Assembly: GCF_027580225.2 (NCBI RefSeq)
Contig: NC_073358.2
Location: 48,198,001 to 48,262,000 of the forward strand
Origin: Misgurnus anguillicaudatus
Taxonomy: Eukaryota; Chordata; Actinopteri; Cypriniformes; Cobitidae
Direction of reading: 5' to 3'
DNA: 64,000 bases
The position numbers and the translations under genes are program-made. Of the stretch, positions 43,804-55,823 are shown one piece after another. Within the stretch, counting starts at the first letter, position 1. Every line of letters begins with the position of its first letter. The notes under the pieces are model-generated. The model saw only the letters and a program-made list of their open reading frames with translations. It made no database searches and was not told where the DNA came from.

Positions 43804-44231
43804 TCTGTATAGTTATGCTAGATTAAGTCCTATTTACACACACAATTAAACAACATATTTCTGACCAACAAATAAACCTGACATCAACTGTATCATAACG
43901 TTTCTTTCTTAAAAGACCCTTAAAGGCGCTCTAAGCAAATCTGTGTGACGTCCCTTCCTGTTGACGTTCGAAGTGTTGTCAAACAAAACGGAGCGTACCT
44001 TCCGAGCTTTCTGAACGAGTCATGAACGCACCCAACCCCCACTCCCATATCCTTTTGTCGTTTATTGGCTGGAACACTTTGTTATGTACACTCTGTTTTT
44101 GTTGCAGTTTGCGAAGCCTGGGCTGTCAGCGGAGGCCGCGTTTTTTTACAGTGTGTTCAGACGACAGGCACCTAGCAGATAGTGAGGAAATTGTATGGCC
44201 TAAAACGCATGAATTCGCTTATAGCACCTTT
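43804..44231. other. no gene recognised; flank of a hAT-like insertion
   Basis: A GC-richer patch near 43940-44200 contains a short frame (44022-44282) with no recognised domain that crosses the hAT-like boundary at 44240. It is probably part of a repeat that continues after 46297. Confidence 0.4.
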
Positions 44232-44314
44232 AACGTAGGCAGGGCAGGACTTAACAGGGTAAAGGCCCCTGGGCTTGAATGAATTTTGGGCCCTACACTA
44301 TCAAAACAAAAGGT

Positions 44315-44459
44315 ACAAAAGCTGTCACTGGGATGGTACCCTTTAAATGGGTCCTAATATTTACCATTTAGGTACAGATGTACATTTGTACCCATTATAT
44401 GCACTCTTTAGGTACAAAGGTGTACTATTTGAAAGGGTACCACCCCAGTGACAGCTTGT
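44315..44459. mobile_element. palindromic MITE, AGCTGTCACTGGG type
   Basis: The left end caaaagctgtcactgggatg mirrors the right end caccccagtgacagcttgtg. ggtaccctttaaa / tttgaaagggtacc follow inward. About 145 bp, non-coding. Confidence 0.85.
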
Positions 44460-44529
44460 GTAAATTATATTCTGAGCGTGCACATACAGTAAACAACCTA
44501 AAATAAAAAATATATCATAGAACTACATT

Positions 44530-44776
44530 TTAGGGAAGTTTCCCAACAGGGTTTAGATTAATCTAGCACTAGGCCTATTGCTAGGTTATATAAGGGCATT
44601 CAAGTAGTTTTTACAAACAAACCTTACAAAAAACATTACTGGTGTGCGTCTTGAGACAAAACAATGGCAATGATATATGTTAAGATATATCAGTGCAAGA
44701 TGTGTTTAAATTAAGACAGATTAAACATGCATAGTCTTGGACTAGGATAAGACCTGACTAGGAAACTGCCCCTATA
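44530..44776. mobile_element. dispersed MITE family A, copy 3
   Basis: Starts agggaagtttcccaacaggg and ends aaactgcccc. The inner words (gcactaggcct, caaacaaaccttac, ttgagacaaaacaatgg, gatatatgttaagatata, cttggactagg) match copies 1 and 2 in order. It is nested in the hAT-like element. Confidence 0.8.
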
Positions 44777-46225
44777 TCTCTATAGCAGAACATAAGCCCA
44801 GTCTACAATTAAATCATGTATTTTAGGGATGTCCCAAATCCAAATGAATCATGCACATTAAAAAATACCCCATAACAACATTTAAAATCATTGTGTTAGA
44901 CTTAGCTTAAGAAAAGAATGATTTGTTTTGATTAACATTCACCTTATTACACACCATATAAAGTTATAAACATAATCAACAAGCGTATTTTGTGCATATA
45001 GCCTAAGTGGTGCAGTGAAAAGAAAAGATTTTAGGATGTTATTTAATAATTATGACAAGACCATCATGTAATAGCGGAGAAGATGATCATTAATTAATTT
45101 TTGCGTCTGATATGAACATAATACATTAAAACCTTGAAGGTAGATATAAAAATGAACACTTTTCAGAAGTTTAAACTGTGATTCTGTTAAGCACAAGCAA
45201 ACATACTGAAAGACAAACTTTAGGAAAATTAGGCTAGGGATTATATCAAAAACCATCAGGACATCAACATGGCCATAATTTTGTTCATCCTCACCTCCAG
45301 ATGAAGTAATAAACTGATAATTTAAATGCTGACATAATCATATGTGCGTGGTTAACTCTCCGTATTTTGTTATGTTTCGTAGCTCTGCTCCACTCGTTCA
45401 CTTTTCTACAGAAACTGTTTGGTTAGTGCCGTGTGAGCTGCAGACTGCGAGCAGATTGGATTTTATTTGGCGCTACGCAGACCGCTTGGTGATGATGTCA
45501 AAGTACCACGAGAGCGACTAGAAAGCAGACTTCTCCGTGTGATTTCTCGAATCGCTCTCGCGGTACTCTGATGTCATTTTTTTTTGGCTGTTGTTGAACC
45601 ACATAAATACCCCCGTCTGCTTTACAGTCACTTTTGCGCCGTGATAATTTGATTTCATATAATGATCGGATCGCGCAGTGCCGCATGATGTCAAATGTAC
45701 CAAATAGCTGACTGTATATGAGGTTAAACCCGCCAAAGTAGCAAGTGGAGCATGCGAATGGTGAGTGATTCAGATGTCAATTTATGAATGAAAGTGTCAA
45801 AGGTTTGTCACACACTGTTAAGTATTTTCACGCTTTTTTAAATGGGTATACGGAAATCCTTGACCTTTTCTACTGGGTATACTGCGTATACTTGCTGCGT
45901 ATCACGTTAGATTACAAACAAACAAGAAAAACTAGAGTTACAAGACCTACTCTAGTAATCTTTCATACGGAGCGCTTCATTTTCGCGTTGCTCTTTCTCG
46001 TTATCTGTAAAGCTCATTTATGACTCTAATTTCGCGTATTCGCTATTATACTAGCATCTATAGGTTTCAAAAGCAGTAAACTCAACGCGTCATATTCAGC
46101 ACCAAGATGACTGACATATATTAACGAATTAAATGCAGCACCAAACAATTCCGCACCAACCAATAGGCTGTAAAATAAAAAATGAAAACGACTGAACAAA
46201 TCAAACGAACTCAAGGCAGCACGGA
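44777..46225. other. interior of the hAT-like element, no transposase found
   Basis: Holds unique-looking AT-rich DNA and an inverted repeat near 45490-45575 (gtaccacgagagcgac against tcgctctcgcggtac). None of the short frames (45050-45256, 45498-45736, 45784-46023) resembles a known protein. Confidence 0.4.
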
Positions 46226-46297
46226 GGCCCCTATTGGCCGGGGCCCCTGGGCTCAAGCCCAATCAAGCCCAATGGTAAGTCCGGCCATGAACGTAGG

Positions 46298-46790
46298 TGT
46301 TTCCAGCAATATAAAAATTGTCTCTGGTATCCCCAGAATGTGTCTGTAAAGTTTCAGCTCAAAATACACCACAGATCTTTCATTATACGATATTGAACAA
46401 GGTCATTTGTGGTTGCAATAAAAAAACTTGTTGTTTTTGTGTGTGTTTATTTAAATGCAAATAAATCTTCTGTTCCCCTCCCCGTATGCAAAGTTGGGGG
46501 TGGAGGGCTTACACATATGCTTTGTACTACATCAAAACATGTGTCTCTGCCAGAAGGTTGAACTACGCACTCATAAGGTGGAGTCTGTGAGTGGTCATGG
46601 GTGGGATGTAATCATTGTGACATCACATTAATAGGGTATCCCCAACAGCCTGTTTTGTGTGACTGTTGCCGTTTAAAGGAGATTATACAAAGAAGAAGAG
46701 ATGGATTTGTATTATTACAGGATCTATCTGATAGAATCACATTTAAAAGTGGATTTTTTAGGTTAGGGGGGCTTTAAGCTCAAATTGCAC
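46298..46790. repeat. dispersed repeat carrying a tatccccag start, copy 2
   Basis: Starts with a word set close to that of 6385-6805 (ccccagaatgtg, cagctcaaaata) and shares its spacing, with a separate gtgacatcacattaatag block further in. It may be one element with 43900-44231, split by the hAT-like insertion at 44240. Confidence 0.45.
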
Positions 46791-47978
46791 TAAAAAACCT
46801 TTCACAAGGTCATTTCAACTATGGGCTTACGCAAAGATGGCAAACGCATTACGCAATTTTGTACAGCGCCTCTCAATAGTCTTTATCGGTTAATGGTTGG
46901 TTCTTTCAACTAAAAGGCGGGACTTTCGTCACCAAATTGGCCATATTCAACGTTGCATTGTCCACTCTTCATAATACTAGCAGTGCTCACTGTTGTTATA
47001 TCCAATATCTATGGCAACAGTCAGTTACACATTTAGTTTTCATTGTTTATCACAAGATAAGTTTGTGTTAACTTTAAAACTACATTTATTCTCACCGGAC
47101 ACACGGCACTGCTAAGCATCTGCAGAGATATTCAGATATTTTTTTAGTTTTGACACTTGACATTACGCTCACATTTTCACGCTGCCATTTGCCTGTTATA
47201 AGAGGCTTAGTGCAGATTGCAGTGTCTTAGTGTAAACACAAATGTCATGGTCTTCGGGCTGTAGTTCTTACATCTAATCAGAAAATCCTTAAGCAATCTC
47301 TGGTGACCTGACATCATCGTATTATATAAAGCAGGGGAAAGAAATGCACATATATAGAGAGAAATCCCCTCATATAATTAATTAAAAAATATACAGATTT
47401 CACTTTTAATGGTCCAGATGTAAATTAAACACCAGCTTAACACCTCACTTACTGTATATATCCATACATGCTTTGTATTACATGCTAAGAAGCTTTAAGC
47501 TGTAGTGTTGCATAGTGCATCTGAAAAACAAAGTGTTATATAACCATGCATAATAACTGCACATGCCAGAAATATTGTGTGTTTGTGTGTGTGTGTGTAA
47601 AAATATTTTACATTCTTTTTAACACATTACATTCTTGAAGTACTGACGCACATTTGGCATGTAAGGATAAATTATGATTAAGAGTGTTAAATTGCAGATA
47701 TGGCTTTTTAAAATGCCCAAATTCTCTCTTTTTAAAAAAACCTGCATTATTCTGGAAAAAGTGTTTATGTTGGTTTTGTGCTAGGATGAGACATGCAACA
47801 ACAAGAAAGCTTTGATTTCTATCTTTTTATAAAACATTATATGAACATTGACATTCGGTGCATCCAAAATCGCATACCTATGCACTACTCTGTCTTTTAT
47901 TAATAGTGTAGTAGTGTGTTCACATTGGAAATTCCCAAAAAGTGCACTCATTTAACAAAATAAATGAAATGTGTAATG
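46791..47978. other. no gene recognised; TG microsatellite
   Basis: A tgtgtgtgtgtgtg run lies near 47583-47601. The rest is AT-rich with no frame, RNA gene or repeat edge that I can support. Confidence 0.5.
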
Positions 47979-48880
47979 GTGCATTCACACCAGACGCGGT
48001 AGAGGCGACAAAAATTCTGTATTCACGCATAGTTGGACGCTTGAACATTTTGAGTTTACACGCTTCATTTGCGTGTGAAATTCTAGTTATTCGAGACATT
48101 AACACGGAAATTCGCCTCATGGGAGGGGCTTCTGTGACTCCGCTCGCTTCCAGTAATCACGTCAGTACTAGAGCAAGCTCCTGATTGGTTAACGTGTTGC
48201 GAATATCCGCCAAAGTTTCAGATTTTTAAACTCGCCCGTTTCTCGCGGCAACCCTCAATTCGCGCGTACCCTGCTGCAGGATGCCTATTCGCGTCTTTGC
48301 ATTGCCTTAACCATAGACTGTAAAAAAAGATGGACGACGCCTGTTCGCTCTCTTCCATTGGTGAAAAGTGAAGCCGCCAGTGTCCCGATATGGCGCTGAC
48401 ATATTGGGTCTTAAGTCTGCGCAGGAGCGATTTTGGGACCAGTAATGCGCAGTAGTGAGCAGTAAGTGAAGCCGCGAAATCAAAACCCTGCCCTCGCTCT
48501 CGTACAATGCGCATATCACACGATATCACACCTGTCAATCATGACGTGACATCACCGTTTTTATATCATTAAATAACTAATTAAACAAAAAGCTATTTTA
48601 AAAACAAATATTTGAATGTACATCAGCGTGATAAAAACTACAGTAAATGACAGAAACCAGCTTTGGAAAAAAGATCATTAAAGTGTAATTAAATTTTTTA
48701 GTTGGTCTCAAGTCCCATTGAATAACATGGGGAGGCGGGGTTTATGAACTATACTGGGACCAGTCACTGGGAGGCGATCGAGATGTTTTGGCTTCACTTT
48801 TCAGGGCTTGTGCGGCACCGCTTGGCCTTAACATGTAAATCACTCGCGATTGCCACCTTTCCCGCGACGATGTGAACGCT
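47979..48880. mobile_element. TIR element family E, copy 2, split by a family-D insertion
   Basis: The left end gtgcattcacaccagacgcg pairs with gcgacgatgtgaacgc near 48870-48880. Its interior ctcatgggaggggct...cgctcgcttccagtaatcacgtc is the reverse of copy 1 at 19011-19425. The family-D element occupies 48312-48824. Confidence 0.75.
48312..48824. mobile_element. hAT-like non-autonomous element (family D), copy 2
   Basis: Flanked by the 8-bp duplication gccttaac (48304-48311 and 48825-48832). It starts catagactgtaaaaaaagatg and ends ggcaccgcttg, and its body is the inverted counterpart of 16439-17364. Having both copies with duplications fixes the family ends. Confidence 0.88.
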
Positions 48881-49180
48881 GGACGCTTGCATGCACTCAA
48901 TGGTCGCAGTATTGCTTACGTGACAGAAGAGAGGCGGGGCTATCAGACACCATGGAAGCAAAGTTCACCTGCAGAGACCAATACAATTCAGTCTGAAGGT
49001 GACTGAGGTTATGTTGGGCAAAACAGATATCACTGACATTAAAAGAAACATGAACAAATTGACTGATTTGCATTGTATTACCGTGTGTGTTGGACATCAT
49101 TTGCCCTCGTCTGGAAAACCATTTCCGGTTAGTAAAAAATGTTCAGTGATCCAATTGGTATGGTACTACTGTGCTTAGTC

Positions 49181-50101
49181 GGGTGATTCTCACGCAACCA
49201 TTGAAACACCACGGCACTAATGATTTTAGCTTTAAAATGTGTAATATAGTAACATTAAAAAGCATCAGAATTAACACAATACTGTGTTCTACCTTGCACA
49301 ATGTGTGATTTCAACATAAGAATTTATAATTGTAAATTTTATCTCATTTTCTGCTGAAATTCTCCCATTACCGCAATGTGTCCGGCTGTGTTTGAACATG
49401 CGTTATGTTGTAATTTAATCAAATTAACACAAAAATATTAAGAAAAAAAATAAATGGATGTTTTGCTAGACTACTTTAGATGACAGAAAAAATATTTACT
49501 GAATATTCATGTAAGATAATAATGGAGAAAAATTAGGAAAATGATGTGTCCATGCCTGATGTTCTCATCCTCCGCAACACTTTTTGAGAACAGTTTAAGC
49601 ACACATACAGAATTTTAATAAAGTTTGATTTTGAGTGACCAAGCACATGGACCAGTTACTTCAAGATGGCTACCAGGTAAGATCATTTTTTTACAGTTAA
49701 TTTGAAATATTGTCTTGTCAGAATGCTTACACGACATTTTGATTATCATTACCGCAACAGATGCTTATTAAATGTTAATTTAATTAATAGAAGCATAATA
49801 CTTTGATTTTAAATGCATGTGCAGAATCTCCAAATTATGTTCTTTTAGGTTTGTCATGTCATTTTGAAAATATGTCAGTGTTGATGTTTTCTGACTGTTG
49901 CGGTAATGAGATTTTTTAAGACTAATTTTTTAAAATTATGTTACAAAAAGTGTTAAATGATAAGTAAAAGTTTTTAAATTAATGTTCCCATTTACTCCAG
50001 ACTTTGTTTTTCAATGTCTGGTGGGAAAAAAAGTAAATTTAAGCAATTTTTACATTTTCATTCTTGACATTTTTAAAACCAAGTTTTCGTGAGAATCACC
50101 C
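49181..50101. mobile_element. TIR element with GGGTGATTCTCACG ends, 921 bp
   Basis: The left end gggtgattctcacg is the exact reverse complement of the right end cgtgagaatcaccc. A 4-bp agtc flanks both sides (49177-49180, 50102-50105). The interior repeats a cattaccgcaa word in both orientations (about 49368, 49748, and gttgcggtaatg at 49898). Non-coding. Confidence 0.8.
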
Positions 50102-50105
50102 AGTC

Positions 50106-50785
50106 ACTATTATTCTATTATTTTTACCACCACTAATCATCTTTCCTTAAAAAAAAATCCCTGAGAAAGTTTTATGACGTTTCTATAAAACTGGAGTCCA
50201 CTGCTATAACATTCAATCATTCATTCAACCCGTCCAGAGAAAATTGCAGCTCATTATCTTGCCAGGTGTCCCTGTGTCCTGCAATAAAACAAACGGCAGA
50301 CAGTAGAATTAACGGAGGTCAGATGCAAGATTGTAACCAAAACATGGCAGAAATGAAGGTTTTCGCTGCTGTCAGGAAGGTGGAAAGTTCACTGATGTCT
50401 TTGGATTGTTTTGCAGCCTCGGGCACAGGATGACGTGACTGTGTGCATGGCATCGTGAAATCAGAGTAATACAAAGGCAATTTACAGCATTAGGTTAGTC
50501 ACGGTTGCTCAACACGTCAATGACATCAAAGACTTAAAAAAAAAAACGACACGGGAATGATTCATGGTTTGACTTCTCCCTGAGGGCCAGCAATGAGAAA
50601 AGATTGTAATCTCAATAAAAACCGTGAAATATAGCAGATTTGATGGCACCTGTCCAGTCTTATAAATAGGCATTGGAAGGCTGCGCTGGCAAATATTAAA
50701 GTGTGAATAACTTTCTCAATGGATTTTTATTTCTGTTATACATGGATTTCTACAGTCATTTCACAGCCATTTCACAGCTTTATAT
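50106..50785. other. no gene recognised; unique-looking, balanced composition
   Basis: This stretch (for example ccaggtgtccctgtgtcctgc) is not obviously repetitive and is less AT-biased than its surroundings. It could be an intronic or regulatory remnant. No exon was found. Confidence 0.4.
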
Positions 50786-50792
50786 ACTTTAA

Positions 50793-51079
50793 AGGGATAG
50801 TTTCAAAACATATATTTATTATGTCATTTGAACCCCCAATGTCTTTCTGTGTTCATCAGAATCCAAACGCAGTTTGAAAAGTGTGGTTTGGGGTTTTCTG
50901 GTTACTATGGGAGTGGATGGTGACCACCTTGATCCTAGTATACCATCTTCAAAATGACCCAAAAGTGTTAACTAAATAACTCCTTTCAAGATCATGTTAT
51001 AAAAAGCTGTGGATGGCATATAGCTTGGGTCATTTGGATGAATTTCATGTGAAATCTTCAAGTTCATACTGAAAATTCC
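50793..51079. mobile_element. partial GGGATAGTT-type MITE
   Basis: Starts after ttaa (50789-50792) with agggatagtttcaaaaca and has the gtctttctgtgttcatcaga block seen in this class. The right end abuts the next element at ttaaagggac without a mirror of the start, so the copy is one-sided. Confidence 0.55.
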
Positions 51080-51157
51080 TTAAAGGGACACTCCACTTTA
51101 AAAAAAAATATTCTCATTTTCCAGCTCCCTTAGAGTGAAATATTTGATTTTTACCAT

Positions 51158-51772
51158 TGTCAGAATTTAAATGTTGTTCCCTCACACCCCACATTTACCT
51201 TTTTGATATATTTTCATAGAACCTTGTTTATTTCTTTATTGTTATTTTCGGATGATTAATGAAGCAATGATACGGTTCATTTATCTTGCATTTACTAAGT
51301 TGAGATTGAGTTGTGACATTTTCCCTTGACTATGCACAAAAGCTAGACATGGGCTGGTCAGTCCAGGTCATGAAGTACGACCAGACTTCCCTGTTCTAAT
51401 CTCCCTTTCCCCGTTTACACAATACAACTGTCTAAGCATTATTATTTATGTATCCGTATCCAGACGTTCCTGCGAAGGGACCAATCATGTGATTGTTCTC
51501 CAGACATGTTTGCTCAATAGCTGCCCACATGATTCTTCTAGACATTATCAAATGTTTATCAGGTGACCAGTGCTTCCTTTCTGTACACTATATAATCTGA
51601 AGCCTGTCTAATAAACTTTGGTCTATGTTTGAACTGCATCTCGGTGTCAGTGTCTTTCATGGTCCCTGATATATATCAGGACTCTCTGCTGCTCACCTCA
51701 GACCTCGTCTCTTTACTACAGATTCAACGAAAACTTCATACCTCTAGACCTGCTTAGAATTAGATTCTAACA
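51158..51772 (+). mobile_element. solo LTR, 615 bp, with 5-bp target duplication
   Basis: Begins tgtcagaat and ends attctaaca (inverted repeat with TG...CA ends). accat is duplicated at 51153-51157 and 51773-51777. Inside are ctatataatctg (TATA-like, about 51588) and taataaactttgg (poly(A) signal, about 51609), 20 bases apart and followed by a U5-like tail. No internal region remains, so homologous LTR recombination probably removed it. The lineage (endogenous retrovirus or Gypsy) is not assigned. Confidence 0.85.
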
Positions 51773-52297
51773 ACCATTTTGGACTCCATTCAGCTGATCT
51801 CCGTGTCTGGCGGTACCACTTGTAGCATAGCTTAGCATAATCCATTGAATCTGATTAGACCATTAGCATCACGCTAAAAAAATAACCAAAGAGTTTCGAT
51901 ATTTTCCCGATATTTTCTAGGCCGATATGTCTAGGAACTATACTCTCTTTCCGGCGTAATAATCTAGGACTTTGCTGCTGTAACGTGGCTGTAGGAGGCG
52001 CAATGATATTATCTAGTGTCCGAAAATAGTCCCCTGCTATTGAAAGTTACTAAGGGGACTATATTCAGGCACTGCGTAGTATCATTGTGCCTCTTGCAGC
52101 CACGGTACGGCAGCAAAGTTCTTGATTATTACGCCGAAATGAAAGTATAGTTCCTAGTCTATCTGCCTAGAAAATCGCAACTTTAAATTTTCTGTCGGTC
52201 TTAGTACACGATGTAACTACAGAAGAATCAAGTTCTAAATAGGAACAATACCGAAACTCTTTGGTTATTTTTTTAGCGTGATGCTAATGGTCTAATC

Positions 52298-52604
52298 CAG
52301 GGGTCTCCAACCTTTTTATGAGCAAGGGCTACCACAATGGATAAAACAATCTTGAGGGCTACTTTTTGATATAGTCTACTTAAACTTTTTTTGTTTTACT
52401 TGTTTATTTTATTTTATTTGACTTGTTTATATGTTTTAGTATTGTTTAAAATTTTAACATACGTAAACCACGCCAAGCTAATATAAAAAAATGTAATAAA
52501 TAAATATTACATTTGATTCTATTAATAGAATGTGCTTTGGCGGGCACCTCACAGACTCTGTGCGGGCAACCTGCTGCCCGTGGGCACCACGTTGGTGACC
52601 CCTG
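52298..52604. mobile_element. hAT-like MITE, 307 bp, with 8-bp target duplication
   Basis: gtctaatc is perfectly duplicated at 52290-52297 and 52605-52612. The left end caggggtctccaacc and right end ttggtgacccctg are inverted repeats. The interior is AT-rich and non-coding. It is inserted in the right arm of the palindrome at 51084-52720. Confidence 0.9.
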
Positions 52605-52720
52605 GTCTAATCAGATTCAATGGATTATGCTAAGCTATTCTAAAAGTGGTACCGCAAACAGTAAAAATCTAATATTTAACTCTAGGGGAGCTGGAAAATG
52701 AGCATATTTTCAAAAAAAGT

Positions 52721-53012
52721 AAATGTAATTATTAAAAATATGTCATGTGTTATTTCTTCCCTATGGGAAATGTCAAACATATTTGCAGTTGGTAGTATTG
52801 AGCACATTAAAATGGTCATGTTTATGAAAATGTGCAGAGTTAGAATAATGTAGTGTAATCAAATGCAAACAAAAGCTGTGTTTATATCACCATTACATTT
52901 ATTTTATACTCTGTCTAGACCAACAACAATTTCAAGGACCTCCATCCATAGTAAAATATTAGACAAGTAGGAAGCCATCGACAAGCTGTTTACTTCAAAA
53001 AAAGTATTTTTT
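52721..53012. other. no gene recognised
   Basis: About 290 bases of AT-rich DNA between the palindrome and the SINE. Nothing is supported. Confidence 0.5.
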
Positions 53013-53150
53013 TTAATCATGCATTTGGCAGACGCTTTCATCCAAAGCAATTTGCAGTGCATTCAATCTATCCGTTTTTATCAGCAGGGGATTGAAACCT
53101 ATCGCTTTTGCGTTGTTAACTAAATGCTTTTCCAACTGAGCTACAGAAAC
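53013..53150 (-). mobile_element. tRNA-derived SINE, minus strand
   Basis: On the minus strand: A box tagctcagttgg, a tRNA-like interval with aacaacgcaaaagcg, B box ggtttcaatcccc (one extra T), then the body gataaaaacgg...ccaaatgcatgatt. It ends towards a T-rich stretch on the plus strand, which would be the A-rich tail. The family is abundant in fish. Confidence 0.78.
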
Positions 53151-53843
53151 AGTGTGTATAAACTTGGGCTGCTCTGTTTCAGCTGTCTGACATTGAGTCA
53201 ACCAATGATAAGAGAAATACAAAACAGGTGAAGTTTAACCTTTAAGCATTTCTGACAATTACAGTCCTACTTGATATTTGGTGGTTCTGCTTTCAGCATT
53301 GTTTGTATTGAATATTTGTGCACATTTGCCTTTTGCTTCATGTTGTTTGCTCCATGTTATCTATAATTTTGCTATCTTCTGTAAAAGACTATAATTTTCC
53401 ACATGCTTTTAAATAAAAAAGCATCTCTTTTAGACTGGTGTCTCTGCACTTAAAATTAAAACTGAATTACCCAAGTGATGCAGTTTTTTTTCTCTCGCAA
53501 ATAGAGGATGAGTTAAACATTTCAATACACAGATATCTCAACAGTAAAGACAGAGCCAAATTTATCGAATTCTGTTAAAAAATAACATTTTAATTGAAAT
53601 AGCAGGAATGATCTAAGTAGAGAGAATACATGTGAGAGAGAGAGAGAGAGAGAGATAAAATAAATGAATGGGCGGGATACTCTTTGATTTTGTCCTGAGA
53701 TGTCTGAACAATCCCAGATCCAAGCCAGACCTTATTTTACCTCTAAAGAGATCTTTCATTCAGTAAGGAGATTTACGTCAAATCAAGCTGTAATTCCTGG
53801 ACATCTGTATGTGATAGTTTTAGTTTTACACGCATACTGTGTT
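53151..53843. other. no gene recognised; GA microsatellite
   Basis: A gagagagagagagagaga run lies near 53634-53654. No repeat with ends or credible frame is visible. Confidence 0.5.
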
Positions 53844-54905
53844 GACAGACAGACAGACAGACAAAAAGGTTATTTGGCATTTTGAAGGACACTTATTTTT
53901 AAGAGTATATAGACAGACAGACAGGCAAGCAGGCAGAAATACAGACTGATAGATAGCAGAGATGGGAAGTAACAAAGTACAAATACTTTGTTACTGTACT
54001 TGAGTAGATATTTCTGGTATCTTTACTTCCCAGATATATGATGTCAAAATAGGACAGTGAAAATAGAGGTAAAGAGATAAGGAAATTGTGTGAAAAATAC
54101 AGCGTTTTTTTACACATGAAACATGAACATGTGAAAACTTAACCTTTAAAATGATGTGAGGTCCAGTTACCAACACAACACTAAAACATGTAGTATTGAT
54201 GGATACCTCTTACTTAAGTACATGTGAGAGCCGATACTTCTTTACTTCTTTAGTAAAAAAGTGTAGTCAGTATTTTCAAACACGAGTATATGTACTTCTA
54301 CTTGAGTAAAGGATGTGTATACTTTTCCCATCTCTGATAGATAGATATACAGACAAATAGATGGATAGATAGACAAATAGATTGACAGACAGACAGACAG
54401 ACAGAAAGGTTCTTTGCCATTTTATTTTTAGGAGTATAGATATATAGACAGGCAGGCAGACAGGCAGGCAGGCAGAGAATCAGGCAAAAGACAGACATAC
54501 AGACTGATAGATAGATAGATGGATAGATAGATAGACACATAGATGGATAAATAGACAAATAGATTGACAGACAGTCTGTCAGTTGGATGGGCGGACGGAC
54601 AGATAGATAGACAAACAGACAGATAGCCAAATGGATAGATAGACAAATAGACAGATTGTCAGTCAGTCAGTCAGACGGACAGAGAGACAAATAGACAGAT
54701 AGACAAATAGATAGACAAGCATACAAATATATCGCTAGAGAGACAAATAGATTGTAAGACAGACAGACAAACATTATGTCAGTCAGACGGACGGACGAAC
54801 AGACAGACAGAAGTAGAACAATTATTTGGCATCATGAAGGACACTTATTTTTAAGAGTATAGATACATAGACAGACAGACAGGCAGAAACACAGATGTAC
54901 AGACT

Positions 54906-54939
<34 letters not shown>

Positions 54940-55329
54940 AAGACAGAAAATATGAATAGATGGACAAATAGATGGACAGACAGATTGACAGACAGACAGA
55001 CAGATAGACAGACAGACAGACAGATAGATGGATAAATAGACAGACAGTCTGTTAGTTGGACAGACGGATGGATAGATAGACAAACAGACAGATAGCCAAA
55101 TGGATAGATAGACAAATAGACAGATTGACAGTCAGTCAGTCGGACGGACAGAGAGACAAATAGACAGATAGACATGGATAGACAAACAGACAAATATATC
55201 GCTAGAGAGACAAATAGATTGTAAGACAGATAGACAACCATTATGTCAGTCAGACGGACGAACAGACAGACATACAAACAGAAGTAGAAAAATTATTTGG
55301 CATCATGAAGGACACTTATTTTTTAGAGT

Positions 55330-55372
<43 letters not shown>

Positions 55373-55492
55373 TACAGACAGAAACACAGACGTACAGACT
55401 GATAGATTGATAGATAGATAGACAGACAGACAGATTTACAGACAGGTAGACAGGTAGTTACACAGACAGATTGACAAAAACAGAGTTTTGGC

Positions 55493-55535
<43 letters not shown>

Positions 55536-55590
55536 TTGATACAGATAGACAGACAGACAGACAAACAAACAGACAGAGAAACAGACAGGC

Positions 55591-55621
<31 letters not shown>

Positions 55622-55673
55622 AGTAGAAAAATTCTTTGGCATCACAAAGGACACTTAAGACCCTTTTAAGAGT

Positions 55674-55706
<33 letters not shown>

Positions 55707-55787
55707 AAGACAGAAAAGATGAATAGATGGACAAATAGATTGACAGACAGATTCACAGATTGACAGATAGATAGACAGACAGACAGT

Positions 55788-55823
<36 letters not shown>

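Larger units (their letters stand above)
44240..46289. mobile_element. hAT-like element, 2050 bp, with 8-bp target duplication
   Basis: aacgtagg is duplicated at 44232-44239 and 46290-46297. The left end cagggcaggactta and right end taagtccggccatg are imperfect inverted repeats (11 of 14). Just inside, ggcccctgggcttgaa and cccctgggctcaagcc show the same ggcccctgggct stretch. Two MITEs (44315-44459, 44530-44776) sit inside. No frame resembles a hAT transposase. Confidence 0.85.
51084..52720. mobile_element. palindromic MITE opened by a solo LTR and a hAT-like MITE
   Basis: The left arm agggacactccactttaaa to gcataatccattgaatctgattagac (with the LTR removed) pairs with the right arm gtctaatcagattcaatgga to cattttc...gaaaatga. 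Left and right both carry ctcattttccagctcccttagag or its complement. The right terminus is lost after caaaaaaagt (52720). TTAA is at 51080-51083. Confidence 0.8.

Noticed and set aside
54298..55654. Long minus-strand frames rich in Cys, Leu, Ser, Val (up to 151 residues)
   Set aside because: They are translations of the GACA/GATA microsatellite; every frame of such a repeat is open. No protein family is involved.
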